Source of the DNA: Sphingosinicella sp942492965
GTDB lineage: Bacteria > Pseudomonadota > Alphaproteobacteria > Sphingomonadales > Sphingomonadaceae
Reading direction: 5' to 3'
NCBI GenBank assembly: GCA_942492965.1
Contig: OW818656.1
Span: forward strand, 124,001-188,000
DNA length: 64,000 nucleotides
The notes beneath the pieces are model-generated. The model was not told the DNA's origin. It searched no databases and saw only the letters and a program-made list of their open reading frames with translations. A program made the translations under genes and the position numbers. Position 1 is the stretch's first letter; the number at the start of each line of letters is the position of its first letter. This document shows, piece by piece, positions 15,683-25,055 of the stretch.

Positions 15683-16877
15683 GAGCAGTCGTGGTGGGAA
15701 AATCGATGGTCCACGTCGTGCCCGGCATCGAGTCGATGGAGACGGTTCCGGAGACCTGCTCGACAAGGCGCCGCACCAGCCCGAGGCCGTGACGCTTGCT
15801 TTCGGGGTTGGGCGTGAAGCCCGGCCCATCGTCGCTGATCGTCAGTGTTGCACGGCCTTCGTTCCCGTCTTCGCGGCGCAACGTCACGAGGATCGTGCCC
15901 GTGTCGCCCGGAAAGGCATGATCATAGCTGTTGGTGACAAGCTCCGCGACGATGATGCCGAGCGCCGTCACCGTGTCGAGGTCGATCAGGACTGCCTCAC
16001 ATTCGCAGGATAGCGATATCCCTCCTTCGGCTGTGTTTTGAATGTCCGCCAGATTGAGGCAAAGCGAGCTGACATAGCTGCCGAAATCCATCGTTCGCGT
16101 CATTTCCGCGCCGAGCAGCTGATCGTAGACCTGCGCCAGCGTCGAGACACGGCGCGCAATCCCGCGGATGCCCCGCTGTCCGCTGCTATCGACCGTCTCG
16201 TCGAGTTGCCGGCTCAGCATCCCGTAGACGAGTTGCAGATTGTTGCGCACCCGGTGCTGTAGTTCTTCGGCAAGGACCTTCTTCTGGTCCAGCAGGCGGT
16301 CCTTTTCCTCGACCAGCCCCTTCATCCGCGCGATCGTGGTCTTCAGAAGACTGGTGCGTTCCGACGTCGCCACGGCTTCCGCGAGCACATTGGCGAAGCC
16401 CGTGAGGAAGTCGATGTCGTGCTGGTCGTAGTCGTGCTGCTGGTCGTTATCGATTTCGAGGATGCCGTAGGGCTGTTCGGTGCTGCCCTTGATGACGACG
16501 TCGATGGTCGAAACGATGCCGTGTTCGTCATAAAAGGCAGGCAGTTCGAACTCCCTGTCCTTGCGCAGATCATCGCAGATGGAAGGTTCGCCGGTCACGA
16601 AAGCGCGCCCCTGCGGCGAGGTATCGTCCGCGGATGAGACGACATGACCGACCACCCCCTCGCGCCAGCCATAGCCCGCTTCGACGAGCAGATCGTTTTC
16701 TTCGGGACGGTATCGGCAGACCTTGCAAAAAGGCACGCTGAGCCCATCGGCGCAAACCCGTGCCGCCTCGGTAAGCACCGCCATCAGGTCGCTTTGCCGA
16801 AGCGCGAAGCTGCCGAAGCGCGCAATCGCCGCCTGTTGGCGCAGGAGTTTGCGAACTTTGGCGGCGTCGTCAGTCAC
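15672..16877 (-). CDS. GAF-domain HWE/HisKA_2 sensor histidine kinase
   Basis: 401 aa, soluble. GAF domain about residues 20-170 (LTEAARVCADGLSVPFCKV, CRYRPEENDLLVEAGYGW). A coiled-coil linker follows, then AEELQHRVRNNLQLVYGML, the HisKA_2/HWE-type dimerisation motif with the phosphoacceptor His. In the ATPase domain LGIIVAELVTNSYDHAF (N box), ISDDGPGF and KRHGLGLVRRLVEQVSG are seen. The GTG at 16877 forms a GTGA overlap with the upstream regulator's stop. The Cys pair CKVCRYRP in the GAF domain could be a redox or metal site, which is unproven. Confidence 0.92.
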   Translation of the reverse strand: MTDDAAKVRKLLRQQAAIARFGSFALRQSDLMAVLTEAARVCADGLSVPFCKVCRYRPEENDLLVEAGYGWREGVVGHVVSSADDTSPQGRAFVTGEPSICDDLRKDREFELPAFYDEHGIVSTIDVVIKGSTEQPYGILEIDNDQQHDYDQHDIDFLTGFANVLAEAVATSERTSLLKTTIARMKGLVEEKDRLLDQKKVLAEELQHRVRNNLQLVYGMLSRQLDETVDSSGQRGIRGIARRVSTLAQVYDQLLGAEMTRTMDFGSYVSSLCLNLADIQNTAEGGISLSCECEAVLIDLDTVTALGIIVAELVTNSYDHAFPGDTGTILVTLRREDGNEGRATLTISDDGPGFTPNPESKRHGLGLVRRLVEQVSGTVSIDSMPGTTWTIDFPTTTAHAQ

Positions 16878-17314
16878 GGCGTTGCCCCCATAAAGCCGGC
16901 AGCGGGGGAAGGCAGGACATGGAAGCCCCGCGGAAACGGAGCCATCGCCGTGCCGTTGGCAACGATGCCTGAGACGAGCTCCAGTCCGCGAATAAGATCG
17001 GAGGCGCTGTAAGGTTTGATCAGGCACGCGTGGCCGTCGTCCGTGGTGAGGCGCACCTGCGAGATGTTGCCGGTGGCATAGAGAATGCCGAGGTCCACGA
17101 AAGGGCTGAGCTGCGCCGCGATCTCGGTGCCCAGGCCGCCATCGGCAAGCCGCAGGTCGATCAGCGCGAGATCGGGGTGATGATCACGCGCAAGCGTCAC
17201 CGCCTCGGCGACGGTACGGGCAATGCCGCAAACCTCATATCCGCTCCCGGCGAGAAAATCCTGCGCCATATCCGCGATCATCAGATTGTCTTCGGCAATG
17301 AGAATCTTCAGCAC
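16874..17314 (-). CDS. Single-domain response regulator
   Basis: 146 aa, receiver domain only. KILIAEDNLMIADMA carries the acidic pocket, DLALIDLRLADGG the phosphoacceptor Asp, and HACLIKPYSASDL the conserved Lys. A short Pro-rich C-terminal tail follows and there is no DNA-binding domain. It probably takes phosphate from, or feeds it to, the HWE kinase encoded next, and could act as a phosphate sink. GGAGG sits 6-7 nt before GTG 17314, which beats the ATG at 17350. First gene of the three-gene c-di-GMP operon. Confidence 0.92.
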   Translation of the reverse strand: MLKILIAEDNLMIADMAQDFLAGSGYEVCGIARTVAEAVTLARDHHPDLALIDLRLADGGLGTEIAAQLSPFVDLGILYATGNISQVRLTTDDGHACLIKPYSASDLIRGLELVSGIVANGTAMAPFPRGFHVLPSPAAGFMGATP

Positions 17315-17867
17315 CGGTGCCCTCCTGGACTGAGGCCGGACGATATACATCGCAACTCACAGCCTAAGACGCAACGCACCAACGCGAAAAAAGGCTATAA
17401 ATATTTTGGCCAAACAAAAATTTACTTCTGATTATTATCACAAAATCGGAAATTCCGCCAGATTTGCTCCCAATCGGCCGCAAAATCCAGAGAGCATTCT
17501 CTTGTGATTTTGCATAATATTCAGGAAAACCAGGGGCATAATCATAACAAGCAGAAGTTTGGCGTGTACGGCCAATTGAACTTCGCTGCCGGCCTCCTAC
17601 GCCTGTGATTCAACAAGTCATGCCGGCGATTCGGTGCTCCGGTCTTACGGAGCATGGCAGATACTGCCTGTGCGGGCCCTTCGGCCAATAATCACCGCAC
17701 ATGGGCAGTCCGGCCAATCTTGGAAGCGGAAGTATCCGCTTGCCGGGGCCGCCGTCACCCAATCGTTACCACCCCGTCATCCCACCGACGCAGCCAATGG
17801 TTAACGAAGACCCATCGGCAACCGCCGACCGCCATCGCGCGTGTCGGCCGCAACAGGGACATTTGCG
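17315..17867. other. Gene-free divergent region
   Basis: 553 bp between the response-regulator operon and the PEP-CTERM gene. 17390-17560 is clearly AT-richer and should hold the promoters of the minus-strand operon. A small hairpin GCGGA-AGTA-TCCGC lies around 17727-17740. No ORF here has convincing codon use and no tRNA-like fold was seen. Confidence 0.6.
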
Positions 17868-18545
17868 ATGCGTCATTTCCTTTCCGTCGCCGCGCTGGCG
17901 ATGCTCGTTTCCACCGGCGCGCAGGCCGGTCTCGTCAAGGTCAGCTTCACGGGCACCAATTCCAGCCCCGCCGCGCCCAACGTGTTCGGCACCGCCGTGC
18001 CCACGATCACCGGCTATGTGATCTACGACGACGAGACCGCCGGCACCCCCTTCGTCGTCAACGCCAGCCGCTCGGCATACAATTACGCGGGCGCCATCAA
18101 GGAGATCGGCTTCGATCTCGGCAGCGGCATCGGCGGCACCGCAAGCGGCGATCTCGGTTCGATGCAGGTCTCCGACCAGTTCACCGTCGGGCAGGATCGC
18201 GTGTCGTTCAACAACATCTTCCTCACGCCCGCGCAGACAACGGGCGAGCCCGCGGGTACAGTCCGGTTCCAGGTGACGATCGGCATGTCCGGCCCCTCCT
18301 CCGCGCTCTCGACCTCGGACCTCCCCGGCGTGTTCGATCCGGCGATCTTCACCGGCCAGAAGAACTTCTCGCTGTTCGTCAATCGCGGGACCGGCGCGCC
18401 GCCCGCAGGCGCCGTCAGCTTCAACTTCAACTTCGACAGCGTGACCGTTGAGCCCTACGGCACCGAGGTTCCCGAGCCCGCCACGCTGGCACTCTTCGGC
18501 CTCGGCGCCGCCGCGATCGGCCTGCGCCGCCGCAAGCGCGCCTGA
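17868..18545 (+). CDS. PEP-CTERM sorting domain protein, extracellular
   Basis: 225 aa. Signal peptide (RHFLSVAALAMLVSTGAQA). The C-terminus reads VPEPATLALFGLGAAAIG then LRRRKRA, which is a PEP-CTERM tail of sorting motif, hydrophobic helix and basic stop. This tail is recognised by an exosortase (EpsH/XrtA type), implying release or surface display alongside an exopolysaccharide system. The central part is beta-rich with many Ser/Thr/Gly and resembles no enzyme. ATG 17868 is preferred over 17841 because the signal peptide then starts correctly. No exosortase gene is in the window. Confidence 0.88.
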   Translation: MRHFLSVAALAMLVSTGAQAGLVKVSFTGTNSSPAAPNVFGTAVPTITGYVIYDDETAGTPFVVNASRSAYNYAGAIKEIGFDLGSGIGGTASGDLGSMQVSDQFTVGQDRVSFNNIFLTPAQTTGEPAGTVRFQVTIGMSGPSSALSTSDLPGVFDPAIFTGQKNFSLFVNRGTGAPPAGAVSFNFNFDSVTVEPYGTEVPEPATLALFGLGAAAIGLRRRKRA

Positions 18546-18556
18546 CCTCTCTGCGC

Positions 18557-18593
18557 AAACGGCGGATCGGAGCGCACGCCCGGTCCGCCGTTT
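18557..18593 (+). terminator. Hairpin terminator after the PEP-CTERM gene
   Basis: Perfect 10-bp stem AAACGGCGGA/TCCGCCGTTT with a 17-nt loop, only TTT after it. It lies 12 nt beyond the stop codon. The structure is likely; strength is uncertain because the U-tract is short. Confidence 0.6.
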
Positions 18594-18670
18594 CCCGTCC
18601 TTGCCAAGCACGCCTGCTGTCCCCATCTGCTGTCTTCCCCCGGCGCCGTTTTGCGGCTAGTGTCCGACCG

Positions 18671-18685
18671 GAACAAACAGGAAAC
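18671..18685 (+). promoter_or_regulatory. Near-consensus alphaproteobacterial LexA box before uvrA
   Basis: GAAC-N7-AAAC. It is one base from GAAC-N7-GAAC, the reverse complement of the alphaproteobacterial SOS box GTTC-N7-GTTC. It ends 13 nt before the uvrA ATG, a normal place for an SOS operator. uvrA is a classic SOS gene. Confidence 0.5.
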
Positions 18686-18698
18686 GACAGCCCTCCGT

Positions 18699-21623
<2,925 letters not shown>

Positions 21624-21626
21624 CGG

Positions 21627-22049
21627 TCAGGCTGCGGCACCGAGCAGCGCGCCGAGTGCAGTGCGCCTTCGCGTGATGTCCGCAAGCGAATAGCCGTCCA
21701 GCACTGCCATGAACGCGCCGAGCGCCTCGCCGAGCGCGCCCGAGAGGCCGCACGCGGGCGCGACGACGCAGCCTTCGCAGTCGGCAAGTTCGTCCTCGCC
21801 CTCCGTATGGCGCACGAGATCGCCGATGCCGATCTCCGCTGCGGGCCGCGCCAGCCGTATCCCGCCAGAGCGTCCGCGCTCGCTCGCGACGTAGCCGGCG
21901 TTCGCGAGGTCGTTCACGATCTTCATCAGGTGATGGCGCGAAATGGCGTAGGCACCGGCAATTTCGCCGATCGAGCACAGCCGATCCGGATGCACGGCAA
22001 GGTGCATCAGAACCCGCACCGCATAGTCCGTATATCGCGTCAGCCGCAT
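21627..22049 (-). CDS. nsrR: Rrf2-family NO-sensing repressor, NsrR type
   Basis: 140 aa. Winged-helix Rrf2 protein: MRLTRYTDYAVRVLMHLA at the start, ISRHHLMKIVNDLANAGYV as the recognition region, then DCEGCVVAPACGL with three Cys (CX2CX5C) that should hold an Fe-S cluster. Such clusters are attacked by NO, which lifts repression. GGGAAGG precedes ATG 22049; a GTG at 22055 is also possible. It is divergent from a truncated-haemoglobin gene, and a perfect ATGTATTT-C-AAATACAT palindrome lies between them, which strongly supports NsrR over IscR or RirA. Confidence 0.87.
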   Translation of the reverse strand: MRLTRYTDYAVRVLMHLAVHPDRLCSIGEIAGAYAISRHHLMKIVNDLANAGYVASERGRSGGIRLARPAAEIGIGDLVRHTEGEDELADCEGCVVAPACGLSGALGEALGAFMAVLDGYSLADITRRRTALGALLGAAA

Positions 22050-22087
22050 TGCCACCTTCCCCTGCCATTTCGTCGCAGGGCTATTAT

Positions 22088-22104
22088 ATGTATTTCAAAT
22101 ACAT
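22088..22104 (+). promoter_or_regulatory. NsrR operator, perfect 17-bp palindrome
   Basis: ATGTATTT-C-AAATACAT, with both half sites fully complementary, flanked on the right by CTT. It agrees with the known NsrR-type consensus (GATGYATTT-N-AAATRCATC). It lies in the 106-bp divergent space between the repressor and the haemoglobin gene, so it can control both. TATTAT at 22082-22087 may be a -10 element. Confidence 0.8.
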
Positions 22105-22155
22105 CTTTCAAAGCCCATGATCGCCGTTGTGCGAAAAACGAGTCGGAGCCTCCGA

Positions 22156-22545
22156 ATGGACAACGACATCAACGAGGATGAACTGAAGACTCTGGTCGAT
22201 CTGTTCTACGCGCGCGTGCGCGCAGACGCGGAGCTTGGGCCCATCTTCAACGACGCTATAGGAGACTGGCCGGAACATCTTGAAAAGCTGACGGCTTTCT
22301 GGTCCTCGGTGATGCTTACGAGCGGGCGCTACAAGGGCAATCCGATGATGGCGCATCTGAAGCACGTCCGCCGCATCACCCCCGCGCTGTTCGATCGCTG
22401 GCTCGCGCTCTGGGCACGAACGACGCGCGATGTCATGTCGCCCGCCGCCGCAGCCGCACTGCAGGAGAAGGCGCAGCGCATCAGCGAAAGCCTTCAGTAC
22501 TCGCTGTTCCACCGGCCCGGTGCAGCCGTGCGGCAGGTCGCCTGA
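22156..22545 (+). CDS. Group III truncated haemoglobin
   Basis: 129 aa, usual length for the 2-on-2 globin group III. LVDLFYARVRADAELGPIF (B/C helices) and LEKLTAFWSSVMLTSGRYKG (E helix, including the family Trp) are typical; the proximal His lies in AHLKHVRRI. It probably dioxygenates NO to nitrate or protects from NO, which is inferred from its NsrR control. CGGAG 7 nt before ATG 22156 decides the start over 22117. Followed after 2 nt by the DUF1971 gene. Confidence 0.9.
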   Translation: MDNDINEDELKTLVDLFYARVRADAELGPIFNDAIGDWPEHLEKLTAFWSSVMLTSGRYKGNPMMAHLKHVRRITPALFDRWLALWARTTRDVMSPAAAAALQEKAQRISESLQYSLFHRPGAAVRQVA

Positions 22546-22547
22546 AC

Positions 22548-22820
22548 ATGCCCGCCCCCTATCGCTCTACGCCGGTGTTCGACGAGCGCACGCTGCCCGA
22601 TGCGCTGCGCAGGCGCCACAATACGAAGGCGGGCGTCTGGGGCGTCGTTCGCGTGCTGGAAGGCCGCCTCAAGCTGACCTGGCTCGACCCGCCATCAGAC
22701 GTGGTGCTGGAACAGGGCGGATCCGGGCTCCTGCTGCCGGAGCAGGATCATTTCGTCGAACCGCTCGGGCCGATGAAGATGCGCGTCGATTTCTACGATA
22801 CGCCGCCCGATCTGGGTTGA
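22548..22820 (+). CDS. DUF1971 (TehB N-terminal-like) cupin protein
   Basis: 90 aa, beta-rich. RSTPVFDERTLPDALRRRHN, then KAGVWGVVRVLEGRLKLTW and LLPEQDHFVEPLGPMKMRVDFY, is the DUF1971 pattern, which also occurs as the N-terminal part of some tellurite-resistance TehB proteins. The two His in RRHN and DHFVEP are the only obvious metal-ligand candidates. It follows the truncated-haemoglobin gene by 2 nt and shares its NsrR operator. A role in nitrosative stress is inferred from context only. Confidence 0.85.
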   Translation: MPAPYRSTPVFDERTLPDALRRRHNTKAGVWGVVRVLEGRLKLTWLDPPSDVVLEQGGSGLLLPEQDHFVEPLGPMKMRVDFYDTPPDLG

Positions 22821-22869
22821 TGACCAGGGCCGATTGACTGACAGCCCGCGCCCGGCGAGGGTGCGCGCC

Positions 22870-23343
22870 ATGAACCCCTCCCCCTTCAGCGGCGTGCAGA
22901 TCGCCGACATCGGCCACGCCGTTCAGCTCGCGATCGCGCCCGTGTTCCTGATCGCGGGCATCGGCGCGCTGCTCAACGTGATGGCGAACCGATTGGGGCG
23001 CGTCGTGGACCGCGCCCGTGCGCTCGAACGGGATATCACCGGCTACGATGAAACAATGCGCGCCCGGGCGATGGCAGAGCTTGTCGTGCTCGATCGCCGC
23101 ATGGTGCTCGTTCACTGGGCGATCTATGCGTGCGTCGCGAGCGCGCTTGCGATCTGTCTCGTCATCGGGGTGCTGTTCGTGGGCGATCTTGCCGACGCGG
23201 CGGTGGGCACGATCGTCGCCGTCCTCTTCATCACCGCGATGGCCCTCATCGTGGCCGGACTCGTCCTCTTCCTCATCGAAACCGGCATCGCCACCCGCTC
23301 CGTCCGCGTCCGTCAGGAAGTGCTCAAACGCGAAGTGGAATGA
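22870..23343 (+). CDS. DUF2721 membrane protein
   Basis: 157 aa with three hydrophobic helices: one near the start (LAIAPVFLIAGIGALLNVM), then two close together (about 85-140). NVMANRLGRVVDRARALE after the first helix is the DUF2721 hallmark, and the C-terminus is charged. Function of the family is unknown. ATG 22870 is used; a TTG at 22834 is open but unlikely. Same strand as the NO genes but 49 nt away, so membership of that operon is uncertain. Confidence 0.85.
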   Translation: MNPSPFSGVQIADIGHAVQLAIAPVFLIAGIGALLNVMANRLGRVVDRARALERDITGYDETMRARAMAELVVLDRRMVLVHWAIYACVASALAICLVIGVLFVGDLADAAVGTIVAVLFITAMALIVAGLVLFLIETGIATRSVRVRQEVLKREVE

Positions 23344-23384
23344 CCGCGAAGCACCGCGAAACGGGTCGCAAAGCCGTTCAGGCC

Positions 23385-23490
23385 GAGGCGAAAATGATGG
23401 ATTTCGAGAACCGGCGCGCAGCGTACATCAGTACGTGAGCACCGGAAGCGCAGAAAGCCGCCCTTTGCAGCCCGGCCTGGGCGAAATCAC
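23385..23490. repeat. Dispersed palindromic intergenic repeat, copy A
   Basis: Imperfect palindrome centred on CGTAC-ATCA-GTACG (23422-23435). It shares the 19-mer ACGTGAGCACCGGAAGCGC (23433-23451) and flanking segments (aaaatg..ggattt, GAAANCCGCC-TTTGCAG) with the copy at 47754-47887. Both copies lie just behind plus-strand genes and face a minus-strand gene, as REP-like elements often do. Confidence 0.7.
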
Positions 23491-23504
23491 CGTCCAAAGC
23501 AAAC

Positions 23505-23530
23505 GGGGGCTGACCTTTCGGCCAGCCCCC
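23505..23530 (-). terminator. Stable hairpin with GAAA tetraloop
   Basis: On the minus strand GGGGGCTGGCC-GAAA-GGTCAGCCCCC: 11 bp with one G-T pair, then CGTTTGCTTT. Likely 3' end of a minus-strand RNA; the U-tract is poor. It could also end plus-strand transcripts. Confidence 0.5.
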
Positions 23531-24017
23531 ACTCGCTCCGTTGGTCCCTAATCATCGGCCATCTGACCCATGTTCAGGCTTCGGGGCTTGCGTCTCCGGC
23601 GGTCCCGGGGGGATCGTCCGGTTTCGCATTTCGATGCCGTGCGCCGGGGTCCATCCGCGTCGCCTGTGCTTCGCACCTGCGGGCTTTCGGGCCGGGGTTT
23701 CCGGTATCGAGGACCATCGGTATTTCCTGTGGGCTTCGCTCTCGCGCCGCATACAGGGAATGGAACCGTGACCCTGGTGGTTTTCCGGGAGTTTCCGCCC
23801 GTTTCCGGGCTTCCGCCGCCTTCTGACCACGGATTGAAGGTCTCACGAATCCGTGAGTCGCCAAAGCGAAAAATGACCTCGCCAGCCTGTGGATAACGGG
23901 GATATCGGGGATAAAGGGGCAGATTCGCCCAAAATGGAAACGCCCCACGCCGCATAGGGGCGCAGGGCGTTCCTGTAAAGCCTTGAACGGATTGCAATCG
24001 CTGACCGGGGGGGTGAT
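23531..24017 (-). other. Gene-poor region, possible structured RNA
   Basis: About 490 bp without a convincing gene; all frames are open but third-position GC is far below that of the neighbours. On the minus strand it has several short GC stems with GAAA-type loops, e.g. GCCCG-GAAA-CGGGC at 23797-23810, and ends in the GAAA hairpin at 23505-23530. A single DnaA-box-like TGTGGATAA is at 23889-23897. Whether it is an RNA gene, a long 3' untranslated region of the fasciclin gene or decayed DNA is open. Confidence 0.35.
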
Positions 24018-24635
24018 TTACCCCTGCGCGGGAACGACGACTCCGTTGACGACGTGAACGACACCGTTCGAGGCCTTTACGTCCGGCTTGGTGATGTAGG
24101 TCGCATTGCCCTGGCTGTCGGTCAGCTTGACGATGCCGGCGTCCAGCGTCGCTGTCAGCGTGCCGCCCTGCACGGTTTTCACCTCGGCCTTGCCGCCGCC
24201 CGCCTCGATCGCGGCCATCACGTCGGCCTGCGTCATCTTGCCGGGGATCACGAGATAGTTGATCAGGCCGGAAAGCTGATCCTTCGCGGCCGGCTGCATC
24301 AGCTGCTGCATCGTGCCCGCGCCGAGCCGTGCGAACGCATCGTTGTTGGGCGCGAAAACCGTGAACGGCCCCGGCTGCGAAAGATCGTCGACCAGCTCGG
24401 CGGCCTTCACGGCCTGCGCGAGCGTGCTCAGTTCCGGCGTGGCGAGCACGTTGCCCACGACCGAGCTCGGATCGACCGCGACAGCCGTCGCCACGGATAC
24501 GGCAGGTGCGGGCGCGGCGGCGTCTGCCGGTGCAGCGGGCGCGGGTGTGGCAGCCGGGTCGGCAACCTGCGCGGTAACCGGCGCGGCAAAAAGAACCGAA
24601 ACAGCCGCGGCCTTCAGAAACATGGAAGTCTTCAT
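24018..24635 (-). CDS. Fasciclin-domain exported protein
   Basis: 205 aa. Signal peptide (KTSMFLKAAAVSVLFAAPVTA), an Ala/Pro-rich linker to about residue 55, then one FAS1 domain: FTVFAPNNDAFARL (H1-like), LINYLVIPGKM, and the end NGVVHVVNGVVVP (H2). FAS1 proteins are secreted or anchored adhesion proteins, and the Pro/Ala linker suggests a tether through the envelope. No lipobox. Monocistronic on the minus strand; the upstream RNA element is separated from it by its own terminator. Confidence 0.92.
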   Translation of the reverse strand: MKTSMFLKAAAVSVLFAAPVTAQVADPAATPAPAAPADAAAPAPAVSVATAVAVDPSSVVGNVLATPELSTLAQAVKAAELVDDLSQPGPFTVFAPNNDAFARLGAGTMQQLMQPAAKDQLSGLINYLVIPGKMTQADVMAAIEAGGGKAEVKTVQGGTLTATLDAGIVKLTDSQGNATYITKPDVKASNGVVHVVNGVVVPAQG

Positions 24636-24786
24636 TCTTTTCCCTCTCCAGTGATCGGGCGGATTAGTGCCCTCGATCTAGCAACCGCAGCATAGCGCGA
24701 AGGTTCCGGCGGAAATGATTACGGGAAGCCGCCCGTCCCGGGGATGGCTCGACTCATCCCGAACGGTTGCATTGCAGCAAAACGGA

Positions 24787-24822
24787 GAAAGGCCGCGCCG
24801 GATTGCTCCGACACGGCCTTTC
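24787..24822 (-). terminator. Intrinsic terminator of the mini-ORF RNA
   Basis: Stem GAAAGGCCG/CGGCCTTTC (9 bp) with an inner CGGA/TCCG stem. On the minus strand TCCGTTTTG follows the run of T at the end of the stem. It separates the RNA from the fasciclin gene, 151 nt further on. Confidence 0.7.
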
Positions 24823-24882
24823 AACATGGGTCAGCGGCCGGCACTCCGGCCCGGGAACCCGTCTAGTCCCTTGGCCTAAGCC

Positions 24883-24939
24883 TCAGGCGCGACATCCCCG
24901 AACGAGCTGAACCGACCCCATCGCTGAACCATGAGACAT
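24883..24939 (-). CDS. 18-aa mini-ORF (candidate leader peptide)
   Basis: Peptide MSHGSAMGSVQLVRGCRA. The ATG is 6 nt after AGGAGG, an ideal spacing, and the stop TGA lies just before the GC-rich hairpin. An overlapping frame from the GTG inside the Shine-Dalgarno ends RLRLRPRD but has no ribosome site of its own. The strength of the ribosome site is the main reason to believe translation occurs. Function is unknown; regulation in cis through ribosome position is an inference. Confidence 0.5.
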   Translation of the reverse strand: MSHGSAMGSVQLVRGCRA

Positions 24940-25055
24940 CGGTCACCTCCTTTCGCGCTTGTTGAACTCGATTCGAAAGATGGTGACAAAAACGCGATCC
25001 TGCAAGCCTCAAAAAGGCGTGTTCCTTCGGCGCATCTTGGTCTAGGCAGCGCGCC

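Larger units (their letters stand above)
24783..24960 (-). ncRNA. Compact structured RNA with a mini-ORF and its own terminator
   Basis: Read on the minus strand, this 180-nt unit has in order: AAAGGAGGTGACC (24953-24941), a textbook Shine-Dalgarno; an 18-codon ORF; AGGCTTAGGCCAAGGGACT; a hairpin GGCCGG-AGTG-CCGGCC (24851-24836) framed by GGGT/ACCC; and a terminator stem at 24822-24787. The layout is that of a leader-peptide RNA or small mRNA. The fasciclin gene lies beyond the terminator, so it could be the controlled gene or the RNA may stand alone. It feels similar to long alphaproteobacterial leader RNAs such as the speF motif, but I cannot confirm this. Confidence 0.55.

Noticed and set aside
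23889..23897. DnaA-box-like TGTGGATAA as a replication origin
   Set aside because: Only a single box, no AT-rich unwinding segment and no origin-associated genes nearby.
23548..23997. Open frames on both strands in the gap before the fasciclin gene
   Set aside because: Several frames are open because GC is high, but third-position GC is low and no frame shows a recognisable domain or a good ribosome site.
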